The notes under the pieces are model-generated. The model saw only the letters and a program-made list of their open reading frames with translations, made no database searches and was not told where the DNA came from. DNA of 64,000 nt from Globodera rostochiensis (taxonomy: Eukaryota; Nematoda; Chromadorea; Rhabditida; Heteroderidae): assembly GCA_018350325.1 (NCBI GenBank), contig JAEVLN010000003.1, positions 2,031,214 to 2,095,213 of the forward strand, read 5' to 3'. The position numbers and the translations under genes were made by a program. Positions 38,501 to 51,128 of the stretch are shown piece after piece (the first letter of the stretch is position 1; every line of letters begins with the position of its first letter).

Positions 38501-39876
38501 CCCCCCAAAATGTCCGATATTCCACAGTTCCGCTTCATTTGCCTAAAGCCAGCCATATTTTGTGCACTCATTCCGTGAGAATTTACACAACTTCCCCTCC
38601 CCCCCCTCCCCCTCAATATTTTGTTGTTTCATTAATGAGAAGGATGGCACATCGTCTCGTCCACCTCTCCCCGAATAATTTTTGTTGGCTTTGGAGTGCC
38701 AATGCCCTCACGGCCTCTGCTGATTGATGATGGTGGATGATCATCAAGGCTGAGTTTGGCTTGGACGTGCTGGCTGACGAATGACGCGATGTCCTCCCCC
38801 CCCCCCATTCATCGTCCATTTGGGCCCCTAATCCATCGAACATGGAATTATCACAGTCCCTCCCCCAAGGCGTTCCCTTATCTGTTCTCCCCCATCTCTC
38901 ATCAATTCACCTTCATCAGCAATAGAGCAACAGCAGCTACGCAACTTTTCCATGGTTTCCCTTGCCTAAGCCAATTATTTTACACATCCAATGGGCGCCC
39001 ATTTCCATTCATTGTCCACCCCCAAAATCTTTCCACTTCATTTTTTCCCCCATTCCCCCCCCCCATCGTTTTCGGCCATTTGCGCCTAAATCCTTGCCAC
39101 TCTCCCGCAAATCTCTTTTCGTCTCCGTGATGATGTTGAGGAACAACCACCGCCTCGTCAAGCCGCCCCCCCCCCTCCCGGCAAATCCGCCCTTGTCTCG
39201 AACAAAAGGCGTTCCCCCCCCCCCCCCACCCCCTCCCGCTTTTTCCCCTCTTATCATCTTCACCCCCGCCCCCATTTTGCCTCCATTTCCCATCCCTCCC
39301 CCCCCCCCCCCTTCATTGTGTTGACTCCGCCTCTTCTACTGCTGCTGGGGAAGTCCTTCGTCCTCCGTGCGCAACAAGCCCTCCCCCTCCCCCTCCCCCC
39401 CCCTTCCCCCCCCCCCCCTCCTTCCCTCTATTTCACCGTCAAAATGCGCGAAATCCCCCCCCCCACACTCCCCCACCCATTTGCATCCAAAAGTGCTCGT
39501 TGCGCTGATTTACTCCCTCCCCCTCCCACTCGCTTTGTTTGCCTTCTCATTTCTTCGGCAGCAGTGAGTGAAGAGCCTTCCCCCCCCCTCCCCCCCCCGT
39601 CCCATTGGATCGACGGGGACGGACGGATCGGCCCATCGCCGTCGCCGCTCTTGGCCCACTTTGCCCATTCTGCTCCCGGAGATTGCCCAATGGACAGTCG
39701 TCACGCGAAGTGCTTCCTTCCGTTGGCCATTTGGACATTACTTCCCCTCCCTCCCCCCCCCCCATGGATTTGTTCTAATTTTCCTCGGAAATTTGCCTTT
39801 CTTTTTTGTCTTTTTGACCAAATTAAGTGAATTAGCGTGACCATTTGTTTCTTCTTCAGCTCATTCTCTTCCGCCA
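32501..39876. other. 7.4 kb gene-poor region, dense in C runs
   Basis: Contains TTATA microsatellite DNA at about 32650, a 10-bp tandem (CGGCTTCCCC/CGGCTTCTCC) at 32781-32855, a GTT array at about 34978-35003, and dozens of C runs of 8-17 on the + strand between 33.7 and 39.8 kb, with a few G runs. Long frames are Pro/Ser-rich or Gly-rich and shift at each homopolymer. No exon with family similarity or a supported junction was found. Confidence 0.6.
32781..32855. repeat. 10-bp tandem repeat CGGCTTCYCC
   Basis: Seven or so head-to-tail copies alternating CGGCTTCCCC and CGGCTTCTCC about 280 bp downstream of the Csk stop codon. Confidence 0.9.
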
Positions 39877-42721
39877 ATGTCTTTCATTCCCCCAATTGGC
39901 CCCTCCGTCACTTCCCTCCCCCTCCTCTTCATCCTCCCCCCTTTGGTCGCCCTCCTCGCCGGTGCCGCAACTGACAACGACGACTCTTCCCCCGCACCTT
40001 CCGGCTTTTGGCTTTCCACCGAAGTGATTTCAGTCGATTTCCATAAGGGCTGTCTGAGCACCGCTTTATGCCATCAGCCGGCTTTCAAATTGGTGCACAC
40101 AATGACACTGAACGGACAGAAGTCGGCAATGAGTTGGCCGGTGGACGGAAACGGAGGCGGCGGCGGTGAAATACTTCAGGCGAGTGAATTTGAACGGGGG
40201 GGGGGGGTAGGGAAGGGATAAATTTGGATGGGAGTCGGAAGAGATGGACTTTGGGGGGGGGGGGAGGGGGGAAGACAAATTTGGGGGGGGGGGAAGGTCG
40301 GAAGAGAATGCAAAACGACAATTTCCCCCTCATAATTAACCCCTCCCTTTCCTCTCCGTGCCGCTTTTGCCCCGCAATTTTGGGGCCAATCCGCGCATCC
40401 CCCCCCCCCTTCCCCACCCCATCCGTCATCGTCGTTATGCTCCTCAAATCACACCCAATCATCTCCCCCCATTAGCCCATTTTTCGCTATTTCCCTTTGT
40501 AACCCGACCCCCCCCCCCCCCCCAACGCCTCCTCCAATAATTGCCGTGGCGGCGTCTTTCCGGATGAGGCGGCAAATCTTTTGCCTTTTGAAAATGTGGG
40601 ACTTTCCGCTTCCTTCTCAACTTTCGCTTTAACGACAAAAAAAAATTCATATTTTCTTATCCCTTTACCCTTTTAGGGCCAATCGCGTCAATTCGTTTCC
40701 CATTGGACTGTCGGCGACCCCGAGGACGTGTCCATTGGATGTCAAATCGCCGGCACCGATCCCTCCTTTGGCTTTGCCAGGGTTTGTGACGAAACGTCGA
40801 CACGCCGAGTTTTCCAAGAAGCGATGGTCAGGAGGACAGTAATGGTGAGAAATGAAAAGAATAGTGGTCGATTCCGAGGCCTACAACTCTAAGAAAGCCC
40901 CAAAGTCCCACTTTTGCTGTTAGTTATTGTAACTGTCCTCAACACCAAAGCCTTTCTGAAGAAGTCCCCCCCCCCGGGGGCAGTGTTTGTTTGTCCATTC
41001 AGAAGACAACAACCACCTGCTGCTGATGGAACTGTTTCCCACCTCTTCAGCCAACTTTGGGTGTTGCATTTCACCCCCCCCCCATTCTCGACTCCATTCC
41101 CCCCCCCCTCAAGCAAAGCATTGTTCTCCCTCTTCCCGAGGGTCATCCATCCCCACCCCCCCCCCCCGGGTATTTGCTAATCTTCACTCTCCCAACCAAC
41201 AAAATCCCTTTATCCCTCTCTTCAGCAACAGAACAACAACCGAGCGAAGAGAAAAGACGGCGGGACTCCGTTCCCCTTGCCCTTTACTGACAATGGGGAA
41301 CATTATCTTCGCCAAATGGTTGTGGAAATGCGCGGTCGTTGCTTCAACGCCACTCTGGCTGTTCGGGGCCATCTCCGTCGATGTCCTTGGTGTCCGGACC
41401 CCAATGTGCACATTCACGTTGTCGGAGGTGGGGCAGGAGCACAACAGGTGGGTGGGTGATCAGATTGAACGAAGGGAATGGTCTGATCAGTGATTATCAT
41501 GGTCATTTTCTTTGTCCGTTAAAGGGCGCTGACGGGGGAGGAGGCGAAGCGCAGCAGCAACAGCTCGACACAGCCGACTCCCTCCTTTTCCTGCACAACA
41601 TTGTCATTGTGGCACTGAGCGGTGCCGTTGTGTTCGCTTTCACCGGTGCGGGTGGCACTTTTATATTACGACTTTGGCATTACAACTATTGCTTTAGGCC
41701 TTTGCGCTGTTTTTGTCACCCAAAGGCGCCATCGACGGAAGAAACAGAGCAAACCGGGAGGGAGGAGAGAAGGCGGGGGAATGTCGTCCACTCTGATGAT
41801 GATGAGAGGAGGGGCGAGGGAAAAGGGGAAGAAGCGCGCGAAGAAGTTGCTCAGCACCCCGAGGGCCCAGCAGGCACTTCCCACGTCCCCGCAAGGCGTT
41901 GAAGGGGAGGGGGGAGAACAGACGATGATTGTGTACGGGGGAGGAAGTCGAAGGATTGCCGGAGGCGAGGACGAGGAGGAAGAGAGGTGGGCCCCCGAGG
42001 GGAAGGAGGGCGGGGGGGGGGGGGGGGGAGACGAGGAGATTGCAATCTCGAGGAGGAAAAAATAATTAACATTGGTTGAGCGGAGGGGACAACCTTGCTG
42101 ATGAATTGCGAGTTGTGACATAATTCCCTCCCCCCCCCTCCCCCCGTCAATGCTTCGTTCGCCCATCCATCGCTTGGAGGGATCGACCGACCCCCCAATT
42201 TCCTCCTCTCTCACAGGTACGACACTCCGTGGGACAACAAGTACTGTCTGGTCCCGCGCCAATGGCTGCTGGACAACAACGGCATGGCACCACCCGCCGA
42301 TCTCACCCGTCCCTGCGTGCCATCGCCATTTCAGCCCCCTCCCCCCTCTCAGCTTCATCGTCCCACTCCCTACGACCACCCGGCCGTAATGCAATTCCAT
42401 GACAGCAAATACGCAACCTGCTCCAATTTCTGTTCCCAGGCGCGATCGCCGATGATGGGCATTCTTTCACCAAACAACAGAATATCGCACTCAAATCAGC
42501 CGCCAGCCCATAGCGGCGGGATAATGTCCGATCAGCCGCCTCTCAGCAGGATAATGCCGAATCAGCCTCCTCCCCCTCCCCCACCCATCGCCGTCCTATC
42601 ATCGACAAGGCATTCGCAACCGAAGCTTATCCAACAACAGCACGAAAAAACATTCACCTCGCCGAACACTTCGTCCGGCTCGGCTAGCAGGCACGACGAC
42701 AGCGGGTTGGACTCCGTTTAG
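39877..42721 (+). CDS. Type I single-pass membrane protein, unknown family, PDZ-ligand-like tail
   Basis: Six exons (39877-40179, 40677-40844, 41226-41447, 41525-41651, 41698-41986, 42217-42721) total 1,614 nt, 537 residues. Signal peptide: LPLLFILPPLVALLAGAATD. The ectodomain (about 30-250) carries spaced Cys (HKGCLSTALCHQPAFK, DVSIGCQIAG, FARVCDE, GRCFNATLAV, RRCPWCPDPN). One membrane helix (NIVIVALSGAVVFAFTGAG into LCAVFVTQ) is followed by a basic stop-transfer RRHRRKK. The cytoplasmic part has a Gly/Glu-rich segment, a conserved-looking YDTPWDNKYCLVPRQWLL, proline runs, and the end RHDDSGLDSV, where DSV could be a class I PDZ ligand (S-x-V is offset, so only suggestive). Intron 1 needs a GC donor (CAG|GCGAGT): the nearby GT gives a frame with stops. 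The homopolymer near 42010 lies in an intron. I cannot name the family. Confidence 0.8.
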
Positions 42722-43524
42722 TGGCGGATGAAACGATCGGAGAGTAAATGAATGAATGATTAGTCCGGATGAGGCGAGCAAATGCCCTCCCACAAAAAGC
42801 ACTTGCGCAGCAGTTTTTCACAGACACATCAATCGGTTGAAGAATGATCTCATTTTTTGCCCCAAAGTTAACAATGATTAATTAATAATTATATTCCTGC
42901 CACGCATTGATCAGACGCCACATATTTTTGATTTATTTTTATTCCTCTTTTGTGCCTTTCCCAAACTTCCATTTGTATTAATATTCACAACAATAAATAG
43001 TCATCGAAAGAATCACAGAAATAATTAACGGATGGGAGCAACAAAGCCCAAAATAAGAGAAAAAAAGAGGGGGTTTGGGATAGGGGGAATAAATTTAAAG
43101 GAAGTTCAGTGCTCGACAAAATTTTTAGTCCCTTATGTGTACGACGCAGAAAAGATGTCCCAGTTTTTCAAGCTTTCAAAGACTATAAACACTAAAATAT
43201 TAATTCATAATTCTGTCGTCCCTACTATTAATTAAACTACAAAAGTGCCTTTCGCCAAGCACTGAAAGTGATCAAATCTGTGGGCTTTCATCCAAACAAT
43301 TCCAAAAACCTGAGAAACAAAGTTCAGTAATTTGTAACAAGGCAAGGACGCCTCCGGTATCTCCATAAGCATGAAAATGTCTTCAAACTTTTGAAAACCC
43401 AAATTCTATGCACCCATAAAATCAGAAAACACAAAAAGGACGCTTATCGGAAGCACTTCCTCGGCGGCTGCCCGATTCGACCAAGTTGGGGAAATGGCCG
43501 GCCAATCACTCGCCCGTCCGTCCG
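42722..43524. other. Intergenic; tail-to-tail with Rab33
   Basis: AT-rich, with an AATAAATAG at about 42992 that could serve as a poly(A) signal for the membrane-protein gene. No exon was seen. Confidence 0.5.
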
Positions 43525-44985
43525 TCAACAGCATAAGCCGCCCCCTCCTCCGTCATCGGTCAGTTTGGCCGCTTCGTCCGCTTTCAGGAGGATTTTCTGC
43601 TGCTCCCTCCGACTTCGTTCCTCCGTCGATTGGACGTGCATGGGCTTACTTTGGCGCAATTTGTGGACGAGCGTCATGAAGATGGACTCAACGTGGTCGG
43701 CCTCCGAGTCGGCGAGTGCCGAAGTCTCAAACAGCGCCATGTCATTCTCATCCGCAAAAACCTAAACGACTTGACCGTTATGTGCAACTTAAGTTTTGCG
43801 AGAAGAACGAATCCGTCAAACAAATGCCCTCCCCCCAATTCGGTAAAATATGTACCGTTCGGTCGAGTAATCCTAATGTTTCTCTCGTCAGTATGAAAAG
43901 CTACAGCCAAACGGTTTAGCAGCAAATGTACTCTCTCTACTCCGTGGATTGTTCGCGTTACCTGCGCTTGGTCCGTCTTCACCCGCGCCCTCTCCGCAAC
44001 AGACTCCCCCTTTTGCAAGTCGCACTTATTGCCGATGAGAATGTGCGGGGTGTCGTCGGAAGCGGTGAGCGCGTGCTTCCTACACTCCCCGATCCACAGA
44101 GGCAGCGATTTGAACGATTTGGGGTCGAACACATCGAAGACGAACACAACCGCGTTCACATTGCGATAGTAATGAGCCACAATGGACTGTCGGTACCTCT
44201 CCTGGCCGGCAGTATCCCACTGAAGAAAATAAAAAATGAAAAACGAACTCAAAAAGAACGCACCAACTGAACCCGAATCAATTCGTCGTCGATGACCAAA
44301 GAACGTTCACGAAAGTCAACGCCAATTGTCGCTTCGGTTGGGCCCGGAAAACGGCCGTTGCAAAAGCGGTAACTCAGACAGGTCTTCCCGACCCCGGCAT
44401 CGCCAATTATAATCACCTGACAAAAAACGGGAAAAATTAATGAATATGTTTTAACAAACAATTTGCTGTGATCAAGCTCTGTACCAAGGACTGAGACTCG
44501 GGGAATAGAGAGGCTAAGAAAGTTTAAGCCTGTCGCCGAAAAATATCTAAAGGAGTATTTCCTAACTTCCCCTGAAACCCAAAAATATGCCCTTGGTTGA
44601 TTTTGTGAGGGGGGGGGCACGAACTAATTAATGCAAGTTAAACTTCCTCTAAATGAAATCCATTTACCTTGAACACACGCTTTGACCTGAAACCTGCGCC
44701 CGCATTTCTCGCAATGTTTCGAGAAAGCGTTTTAAACGGAGGCAGCGGAGTCGGAGGAAAAATAACGGCGTTTCCATCCGCAGAAAGAGCGCTTTTGTTG
44801 GCAGGCCGTTCTGAATCGGAATGTGCGACTGGCGCCGTCGACAGGTCGTTCTGTTCGTTTTCCCGACCAGTTCTTCCGCTCGAATGACGCTCTCTTTCGG
44901 CTTCGTGTTCAATCTTCAGGCCCTCTTTGCGAGCTTCTTCATCCTGTGGTCTGTATTCAACGGTACGAATTGTGATCGGGTTCAT
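43525..44985 (-). CDS. rab-33: Rab33-type small GTPase with long N-terminal extension
   Basis: Four exons (44668-44985, 44264-44416, 43962-44219, 43525-43761) total 966 nt, 321 residues. GTPase motifs are complete: GDAGVGKT (P-loop), [13 protein letters not shown] (switch I), [12 protein letters not shown] (switch II), IGNKCDL, and ETSA. The tail ends GLCC, a dual-prenylation site. The phrases ATIGVDFRE and [15 protein letters not shown] match Rab33, a Golgi/autophagy Rab. The first 106 residues before the core ([20 protein letters not shown]..., then [18 protein letters not shown]) are unusual: vertebrate Rab33 has about 30. A TTTCAG lies about 25 nt before the ATG and could be a trans-splice acceptor, which supports this start. 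Confidence 0.93.
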
Positions 44986-45581
44986 TATGCTAACAAATAA
45001 GCGACCGACTGAAACAAAAGATATTTTTGACGCCCTACTAAAAGGTGCAATTAGTACGATACGTGAATTGAGTACCACCAGCGATCCCGGACCAGGATTT
45101 TTCAGTACACGGAAGTCCTGATGATTAATGGAAACCCCCGCGGATTTTCCGGACCCCGATTACTTGTCCCAGGCCCGGGTATGATTGAGATGAGAACATC
45201 CGGCTACCCGAGCCCGACTTTTTCAAAATTCTGAGCTCTAAAAAGTGCACGAATTTTCAGACTTGCCAAGTTCTATCATTTTTTGCAACAAAACAAAAGT
45301 CAAAAATATGTGATCACAAAAATTTTTAGAACTGCGCGGCAATAATTTCGTTAAGTAGAAGAACAAGAATTATGCTCTGAATACAAAAATAGAATTGTGC
45401 ATTTGGTGATTTGAGCTCTTCTCAACGAGCGATACTCTCTGTGACAAGCAAATTGTGAAAGGAAGTGGAAGTACTATAAGGCACGCCATGACAAAAAGAA
45501 AAAGGCATTCCACGATTCAATATGAGTTGAGGCGACAATATAATGATAGTGGCGAGAAGGAGAGGAAGGCCATTCCAACGA

Positions 45582-46638
45582 TCACAGATTGGCGGACAAC
45601 TCATCAGCGGGGGGAACGGCCCAACTACGGAGACGGCACTGCTCGATTTTGTCGAAACACAATCGTATGTCTTCCAGCTGCATGTCGATCAGTGCCCAAA
45701 GCCCGTGCAAGTCGTTCAACTTGGTGACTTTTTGGCCGGGAATGGGATTCTGTGACAACCGAATTTACGTTCTAAGCGAAGGCTTTCATCAAATGCTGTA
45801 CCAAGTGGCGGTTCAATTGTTCCCGAAATTGTTTCATCCGTTTGTTCAACAGCAATTGTGTACGGCCAATCGTAACCCGGAGGAGCTCCTAAAACAATAC
45901 AAAATGAATAGAAAATCATTCAAAAAGTAAAAGTTCCGGGGCTGAAATTTGCCGAAAACAGACCTCGACTTCGTCGCCGAACTGCACGATTTTTTCATTA
46001 AACGAAACCAGCAGATTCGCCTTGGCCATATGCCGTTCCAATTGGGCCGTCAATGTGTCCACAATTTGCGTAAATTTAAGTCCATCCGTCTCGACCGCGT
46101 CCACAAAAACCTCGGGAACGGCGAATGAATACGCTTTGTGGCTCTCCAGCTCTAGGAATTCAGCGGCCGGGTACCAAGTGATCGACTCGTTTTTGTCCAC
46201 ATCCTCAAAAGCATCAGATCGTTCAGAAGTGAACGATTCCAGAGAAAGGACTGACTGCTGCTATTATTTACAAACGTTAAACACAGAAGTCACCTAATGT
46301 TTTTATTTGGTCAGACAAGCAAAGTCCTTTTGTGCCCCATTATATATTAAAGAATTACACAATACAACGGAAATTGAGTCGGCCACAGTCCGGTGCGGGT
46401 AAATGTAAAGAATTACTTATTTTTGCAGAGCAGTTCAAGGGGCCCAGTTCCCTCCCCCTTTGCCCAGCAAAAAGTGGGCACCCCCCCCTAAGGTCCAAAA
46501 GGTAACAACCCAAAAAAGAAATCAATCCGTAAAAACAAAGCCAACCTTCGGTTGTTCATTCTTCGAAAACTCTTTGCCGGGCTTCGCCGCCGACACATCG
46601 TTGAATCTGCTGGTGATCAATGCCGACAATTCACTCAT
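45582..46638 (-). CDS. Short DLGAP/GKAP-domain protein
   Basis: Four exons (46546-46638, 45964-46260, 45802-45888, 45582-45749) total 645 nt, 214 residues. The C-terminal 85 residues follow the conserved end of DLGAP/SAPAP proteins: LLRVTIGRTQLLLNKRMKQF, then NPIPGQKVTKLNDLHGLWAL and MQLEDIRLCFDKIEQCRLRS. DLGAP proteins scaffold PSD-95/Shank at synapses; the related HURP proteins bind spindle microtubules. The upstream part (QQSVLSLESFTSERSDAF...) is not recognised. The product lacks the long N-terminal region of typical DLGAPs, which makes it mini-sized, unless the exon at 46546 is joined to exons I missed. The ATG at 46638 is 338 bp below the stop of the SWIB gene. Confidence 0.68.
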
Positions 46639-46975
46639 CTCAACAAGTGATATCTTTGTGCTGCTAATTGTAAGTAAAGAATAATAGAAATATATGTCAA
46701 ATGACCAACACACAATTTAAAAAAAAAATTATTTTATGAACCAACCAAACAGCATAATTATCATTCTAAAATCGCAGCATCTGTACGAACATTAAGAATG
46801 AACAAATTAAAAAGAGAGTGGAGTATCAGTACCAGACAGACAACAAAACATATCGGGGATAGATATCATCACATTTTCGGGACAATACAGCTTAACAACT
46901 CTCGGGTACCCGCTGATCGGGTTAGAAATCGGATTGCAAATACATTCAAATCGAAAGACCATGCAAATGTGCGTA

Positions 46976-48312
46976 TTATGCGTCGCTGTCCGAGTCGGAG
47001 TCCGACTCACAATCGGTGTCTTCCGATGACTCCTCGGAGGCCTCCTCTTTCACCAATTGCTGCTGTTCCGTATTGAGAACCGACTGCTGAAGAATGTCCG
47101 TTGTGGGAGGAGGCTCTTCCGCTTTCACAACAATATCGCCCGAGTTGGAACTGCTGGTGGCCGAATTGTCATTTTCACCCGAATGGCCTGTCAATTTCTC
47201 GCTGTCTTCCTGTTTAAACACAAATGGTGAAGTTTAGCGGTTAAAAAGTAAGTGATGGCACCTTGTCGAGCTGATTCTCCTCCTCATCCTCCTCTCGAGC
47301 TAAAATTTCGGCAATATCAGCTTCTGCCCGTGCCCGGGCCGTATCATCAAGCAGCGCCACGTCCTTGACATGCTTTTTAAGTTCAGACATCATTCCAAAT
47401 GCCTAAAATTAATTTTATAAACAAAATTAGCAACATCATTTTGACTTTAATTCGCATTTTCTGGCCAAACACCCGCTTCAGCGGCTCGTCCAGGATGACG
47501 AACTGTCTGTTTTTGGCGTCCATCAGATTGTTGCTACGAAAATACGCCCACATTTCCTTGACAACGTCCGATCGCCGCATGTAATTCTTGCCGAGAATAG
47601 ATGAAAGTTCCGCGGAAATCACACAGATTCTGCAAAATAAGCCTGGGTTGGCGGAGTATCTGAACGATTGGTTGCTCACTTGGAGAAGGCGGAGTTTCTC
47701 TTCCGATTTCCATTTTTCCCCGCGTCCTTTGCCTTCGGCTCGCGTTTTTTCGGCGCCGATTGATTTGCTGAACGACGGCGTTTCACAGCTGAGGCCAAAT
47801 CGTCCGCCACCGTTTGGTCCGTTTCCGCCGGCCGTTTGCCGCCGCCTCCGTCCGCTTTTCTCTTTCTGCTATTGGCATTTGAAGTCGAAGAAGGAATGTC
47901 GAAGTCGGACTCCGAACTGTCCGTCCCAGAACTTTGCTTCCCGCATTTGTCACTACTCTCTTCCCGTTTTTTTGCAACATTCATCCCGGAAATGCACGAC
48001 CCAATAACGTCGTCAATTTCGTCTTTGAATCCATCCAACGGAGAATTGAACTTTGCCTGCAACGGTTCTTTTTTGTTTTAAGTTTGTCTAAAACCAAAAA
48101 ATAATAGCAGAAAAAGGAAGCAACCAATTTTGTTCTCTGGTCTTAAGAGTTTCGCGGTTACCTATCTAACGGGTGGGATTTGTAACTAAAATTTAACTCA
48201 CCTCCAAATGTTTCCGTATCATTTTACTCGTAATTACATCAAGCCCCTTCTCAGCTATCTGTGCTTTAATCTCCTTTTCTGCATCATCAGCGCTAATTGG
48301 CAATTGTGCCAT
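46976..48312 (-). CDS. DEK-C and SWIB/MDM2-domain chromatin protein
   Basis: Five exons (48202-48312, 47680-48056, 47446-47629, 47262-47402, 46976-47209) total 1,047 nt, 348 residues. The N-terminus is a DEK C-terminal-type domain (EKEIKAQIAEKGLDVITSKM, IRKHLE). A basic, Ser-rich linker with SRKRKADGGGGKRP and KKREPKAKDAGKNG follows. The SWIB domain is at about 160-235: ISAELSSILGKNYMRRSDVV, MWAYFRSNNLMDAKNRQFVI, LKRVFGQK. The tail is acidic and ends in a Ser/Asp run (CESDSDSDSDA). DEK-C plus SWIB is the arrangement of yeast Uaf30/Tri1-type and nematode SWIB proteins, linked to chromatin and rDNA transcription. Function is by family only. Confidence 0.9.
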
Positions 48313-49127
48313 CTAAACATATTATAATCCAGAAATCACCAAAAACCATTTTTCTTATCAAAAACGTTATTTGTGTTTACTTTTTTTTTAACCAATTAAT
48401 AAACATTTTGAAATTTCTCTAAAATCTCTAATATGACCAAGCTAAAAGACACGACGCGCGAAGCACGCAGAGTCTCACCAAAATAGGAAATGTAAAGACA
48501 AAATTCCGGGCACTCATGCAGTTTACGGTGCCATTTTTTTTTTTGAAAACAAATATTTTTTTCTAAGTCGATAAAAAGATGTTTTGGGGTTTTCGACGAA
48601 AAAGACCTTTGCAAGTGTAAAACATTTTCCGTCCAATCATAAATCGACTCCACTCGATATCTAGAGCATAAAACATTTTCGCGCGAAGCAACTGTGAAGG
48701 AAGTTCTAGCCCCTCAAAGTTGACAAAACCATCGGGGGTGGGGAGGGGGGACCCTATTAGTCTAAATTTGAGCAAAACTATTTCTTAGTTCACAAAATTG
48801 CGAAAAAAATATTTGGTTTTGTAACACCAAAGTAACAAAAGGTTCGACGGACAAAAAGACCGACGACAAAAGGTCCGGTCGCTTGGAAAACGACAAAATT
48901 TGTTAATTTCTTATCGATAAATTACTCTATTTTTTTATGTCCAATTGCAAGTTACATAAAAACCTCGCGGGAAAATTCCCGGAATAAATAACAATTAAAC
49001 AAAAAATCGGATCGATCCGCCACTTCCTGCCCGTGTTCTGATCGTCTACCACGCGCTGGAAACGCCCCATGTGTCATCTTGCTTTGGCGGCTCATGTTGT
49101 GGTGCGCCTTTGGAAGGTTCTTTTGTA
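48313..49127. other. Intergenic between RPSA and SWIB genes
   Basis: AT-rich. At about 48838-48895 the phrases GACAAAAAGACCG and GACAAAAGGTCCG recur, like the iterated ends of other elements in this window. No gene seen. Confidence 0.5.
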
Positions 49128-50502
49128 TTAATTTTGTACAAATTTTTGGCCCAAAAATTTGTTTGCCCAAAGCTCTCTACCGGAAGGATCAGTTGCTGCA
49201 ACCGGCGGCGCCACCACGCCCGGAGTCGGTGGCACAACGGCCTGCTGCTCGGTGGGCACCGCAGCGGCGGTGTTCCAATCCGACGACGCCGCCGCCCAGT
49301 CAGTGATGAGCGGCACATCGAGATCCAGTTTGAGCGGCTCAGCCTGGAACCAGAAAAAAACAAAGAAATTATCAAATGATTTTTAAATTTTGATCGAACC
49401 TGTCCTCCTCCAAAGTCGAGAACCACCTCCATGGACTGATTGCCGCCCCAGCCCTCCTTGGCGGTGGTGTCCGCCTCGGCTTCCTCGACACCCTCCTTCT
49501 CTTGCTCTTGCGGATCGCGGTAGAAGTACAAGTCAGGCATGATCACTTTGTCGTCCACAACAAAACCGGTCTTGCGACTGATTTTGCCGCGCAACAGCAG
49601 CACCTCACGCGCCAACAGCCACCACATCAGGCCGACAGAGTGCTTGTTCTGAGATAGGAAATTCTTGAGTTAATAAGCCAAGAATTCGAATTAGGCGCTA
49701 AAACGAAAAAGGTTAACATTCTTTACGCCCATATAACAACAAACCATGTTGTTAGCCGGAATGGCAATGTCCACAAACTTCAGCGGCGAGTCCGTGTTAG
49801 TGAACGCAATCACCGGCGTGTTCACGTAGGACGCCTCACGCACCGCCTGATGGTCCAACTGCGGGTCGGACACCACAAGCAGACGCGGCTCCTTGAACAA
49901 CAACACTGTTACAATAGTACCGTTCAAAAATAATTGACTTGCAATCCAACCTTGAAATTCTTCTGGATTTGGTTGGTCAACGAACCGGGCGTGAAGCGTC
50001 CCACAATGGGCATGGCACCGATGTGCGCGGCGAACTGTGAAAATCAAAAGTTTATTCAGCGTTTATAATTTAAATTTTCCCCTAATTTCTGGATTCTGGC
50101 CCCCAAAAATGCCGGATTTAAAGCGAATTTAATTGAAAAAATGTAGTGAAATCAAATATCAAACAACCTTAAGGACAGCGCGCTGCGTAAGTTGTTGCGA
50201 AGAAACGATCACAACATCCATCGGATTTTCAATGGCCGCAATGGCACGCGCAGCGAACAACAACTTCTCCCAGGTTTTGCGGATGTTCATGAGATGGATG
50301 CCTAAAAAGACACGTAATTCGTAAAAAAAGGCTTTCCCTCCTGCAAAGTTTAATATTAAACGGACCGACCGTCCGATCGACGCTTCCACACATAACGCTC
50401 CATTTGATGGTCCAATTTTTTGGTGCCGACGTGCGACTCGCACACCAAAAATTTCATTGCGTCATCGTCCGTCAGCTTGAAAACGTCCAGACCACTTGAC
50501 AT
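49128..50502 (-). CDS. rps-0: 40S ribosomal protein SA (uS2)
   Basis: Six exons (50370-50502, 50168-50301, 49951-50034, 49745-49891, 49400-49648, 49128-49343) total 963 nt, 320 residues, all GT-AG. Conserved RPSA blocks are plain: [128 protein letters not shown]. The C-terminal tail is acidic then Ala/Pro/Thr-rich as in other animals, but ends LGQKFVQN without the terminal TEW(S/A) repeats of vertebrates. It is a component of the small ribosomal subunit. Confidence 0.96.
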
Positions 50503-51128
50503 TATGAAAACCAAAGAAAACTTTAATCTAAAAAAATTTAAAATTTTAATGGGAACGAATTGGGAGGAGTGGGGGGAACGTGCCAATGTTCCCCCGTGAA
50601 TGGAACCAATAATAAAAATCCATCTTTAAATAGTCATAAAAATGCTTTCACCAAGTATGTTTGGTTTAGTTGACTTTGAACTAAGTTATAACGAAAAACT
50701 TGTCGGCACCGAATCGTGGTGTACCGCCGGGCCGCCCCTGGCGCTCAAATGGGAATGCCATCTGAGCGCAGCGCTCAGATGGATCAATTCCCCCTCCGAA
50801 ATTTTTTTCTAGCTACGTCCCTGCCTCCACGCATTCCTTAATTACCCAACAGAAACATTTTTTAAAATTAAAGTGTTCTATAAATGTTGATGTAGGCGCC
50901 CAACTGATCGTTTTATAACGGGCGCCCAACCGTGAGCGCCCAAACGTACCCGGCGCCCAAATGAACGACTCCCAGAATTTAAAGCGGTTTTTGAACCGGT
51001 TTAAATTTTTTTTAATTATGGAAAAAATTGTAAAATGGGTTGGACGAAATCACCGACTATTTAAAAAATCATAAGTTTGTCAAATGTTGGGGGGGGGACC
51101 TTTTTGTTTTGTAAAATTGGTAATTATG

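Noticed and set aside
33600..39840. Many Pro/Ser-rich ORFs of 100-270 codons
   Set aside because: Frames change at C runs, no splice-consistent model, no family similarity.
40085..42400. Minus-strand ORFs of up to 244 codons opposite the membrane-protein gene
   Set aside because: Shadows of the + strand exons, whose joined frame has a signal peptide and a membrane helix.
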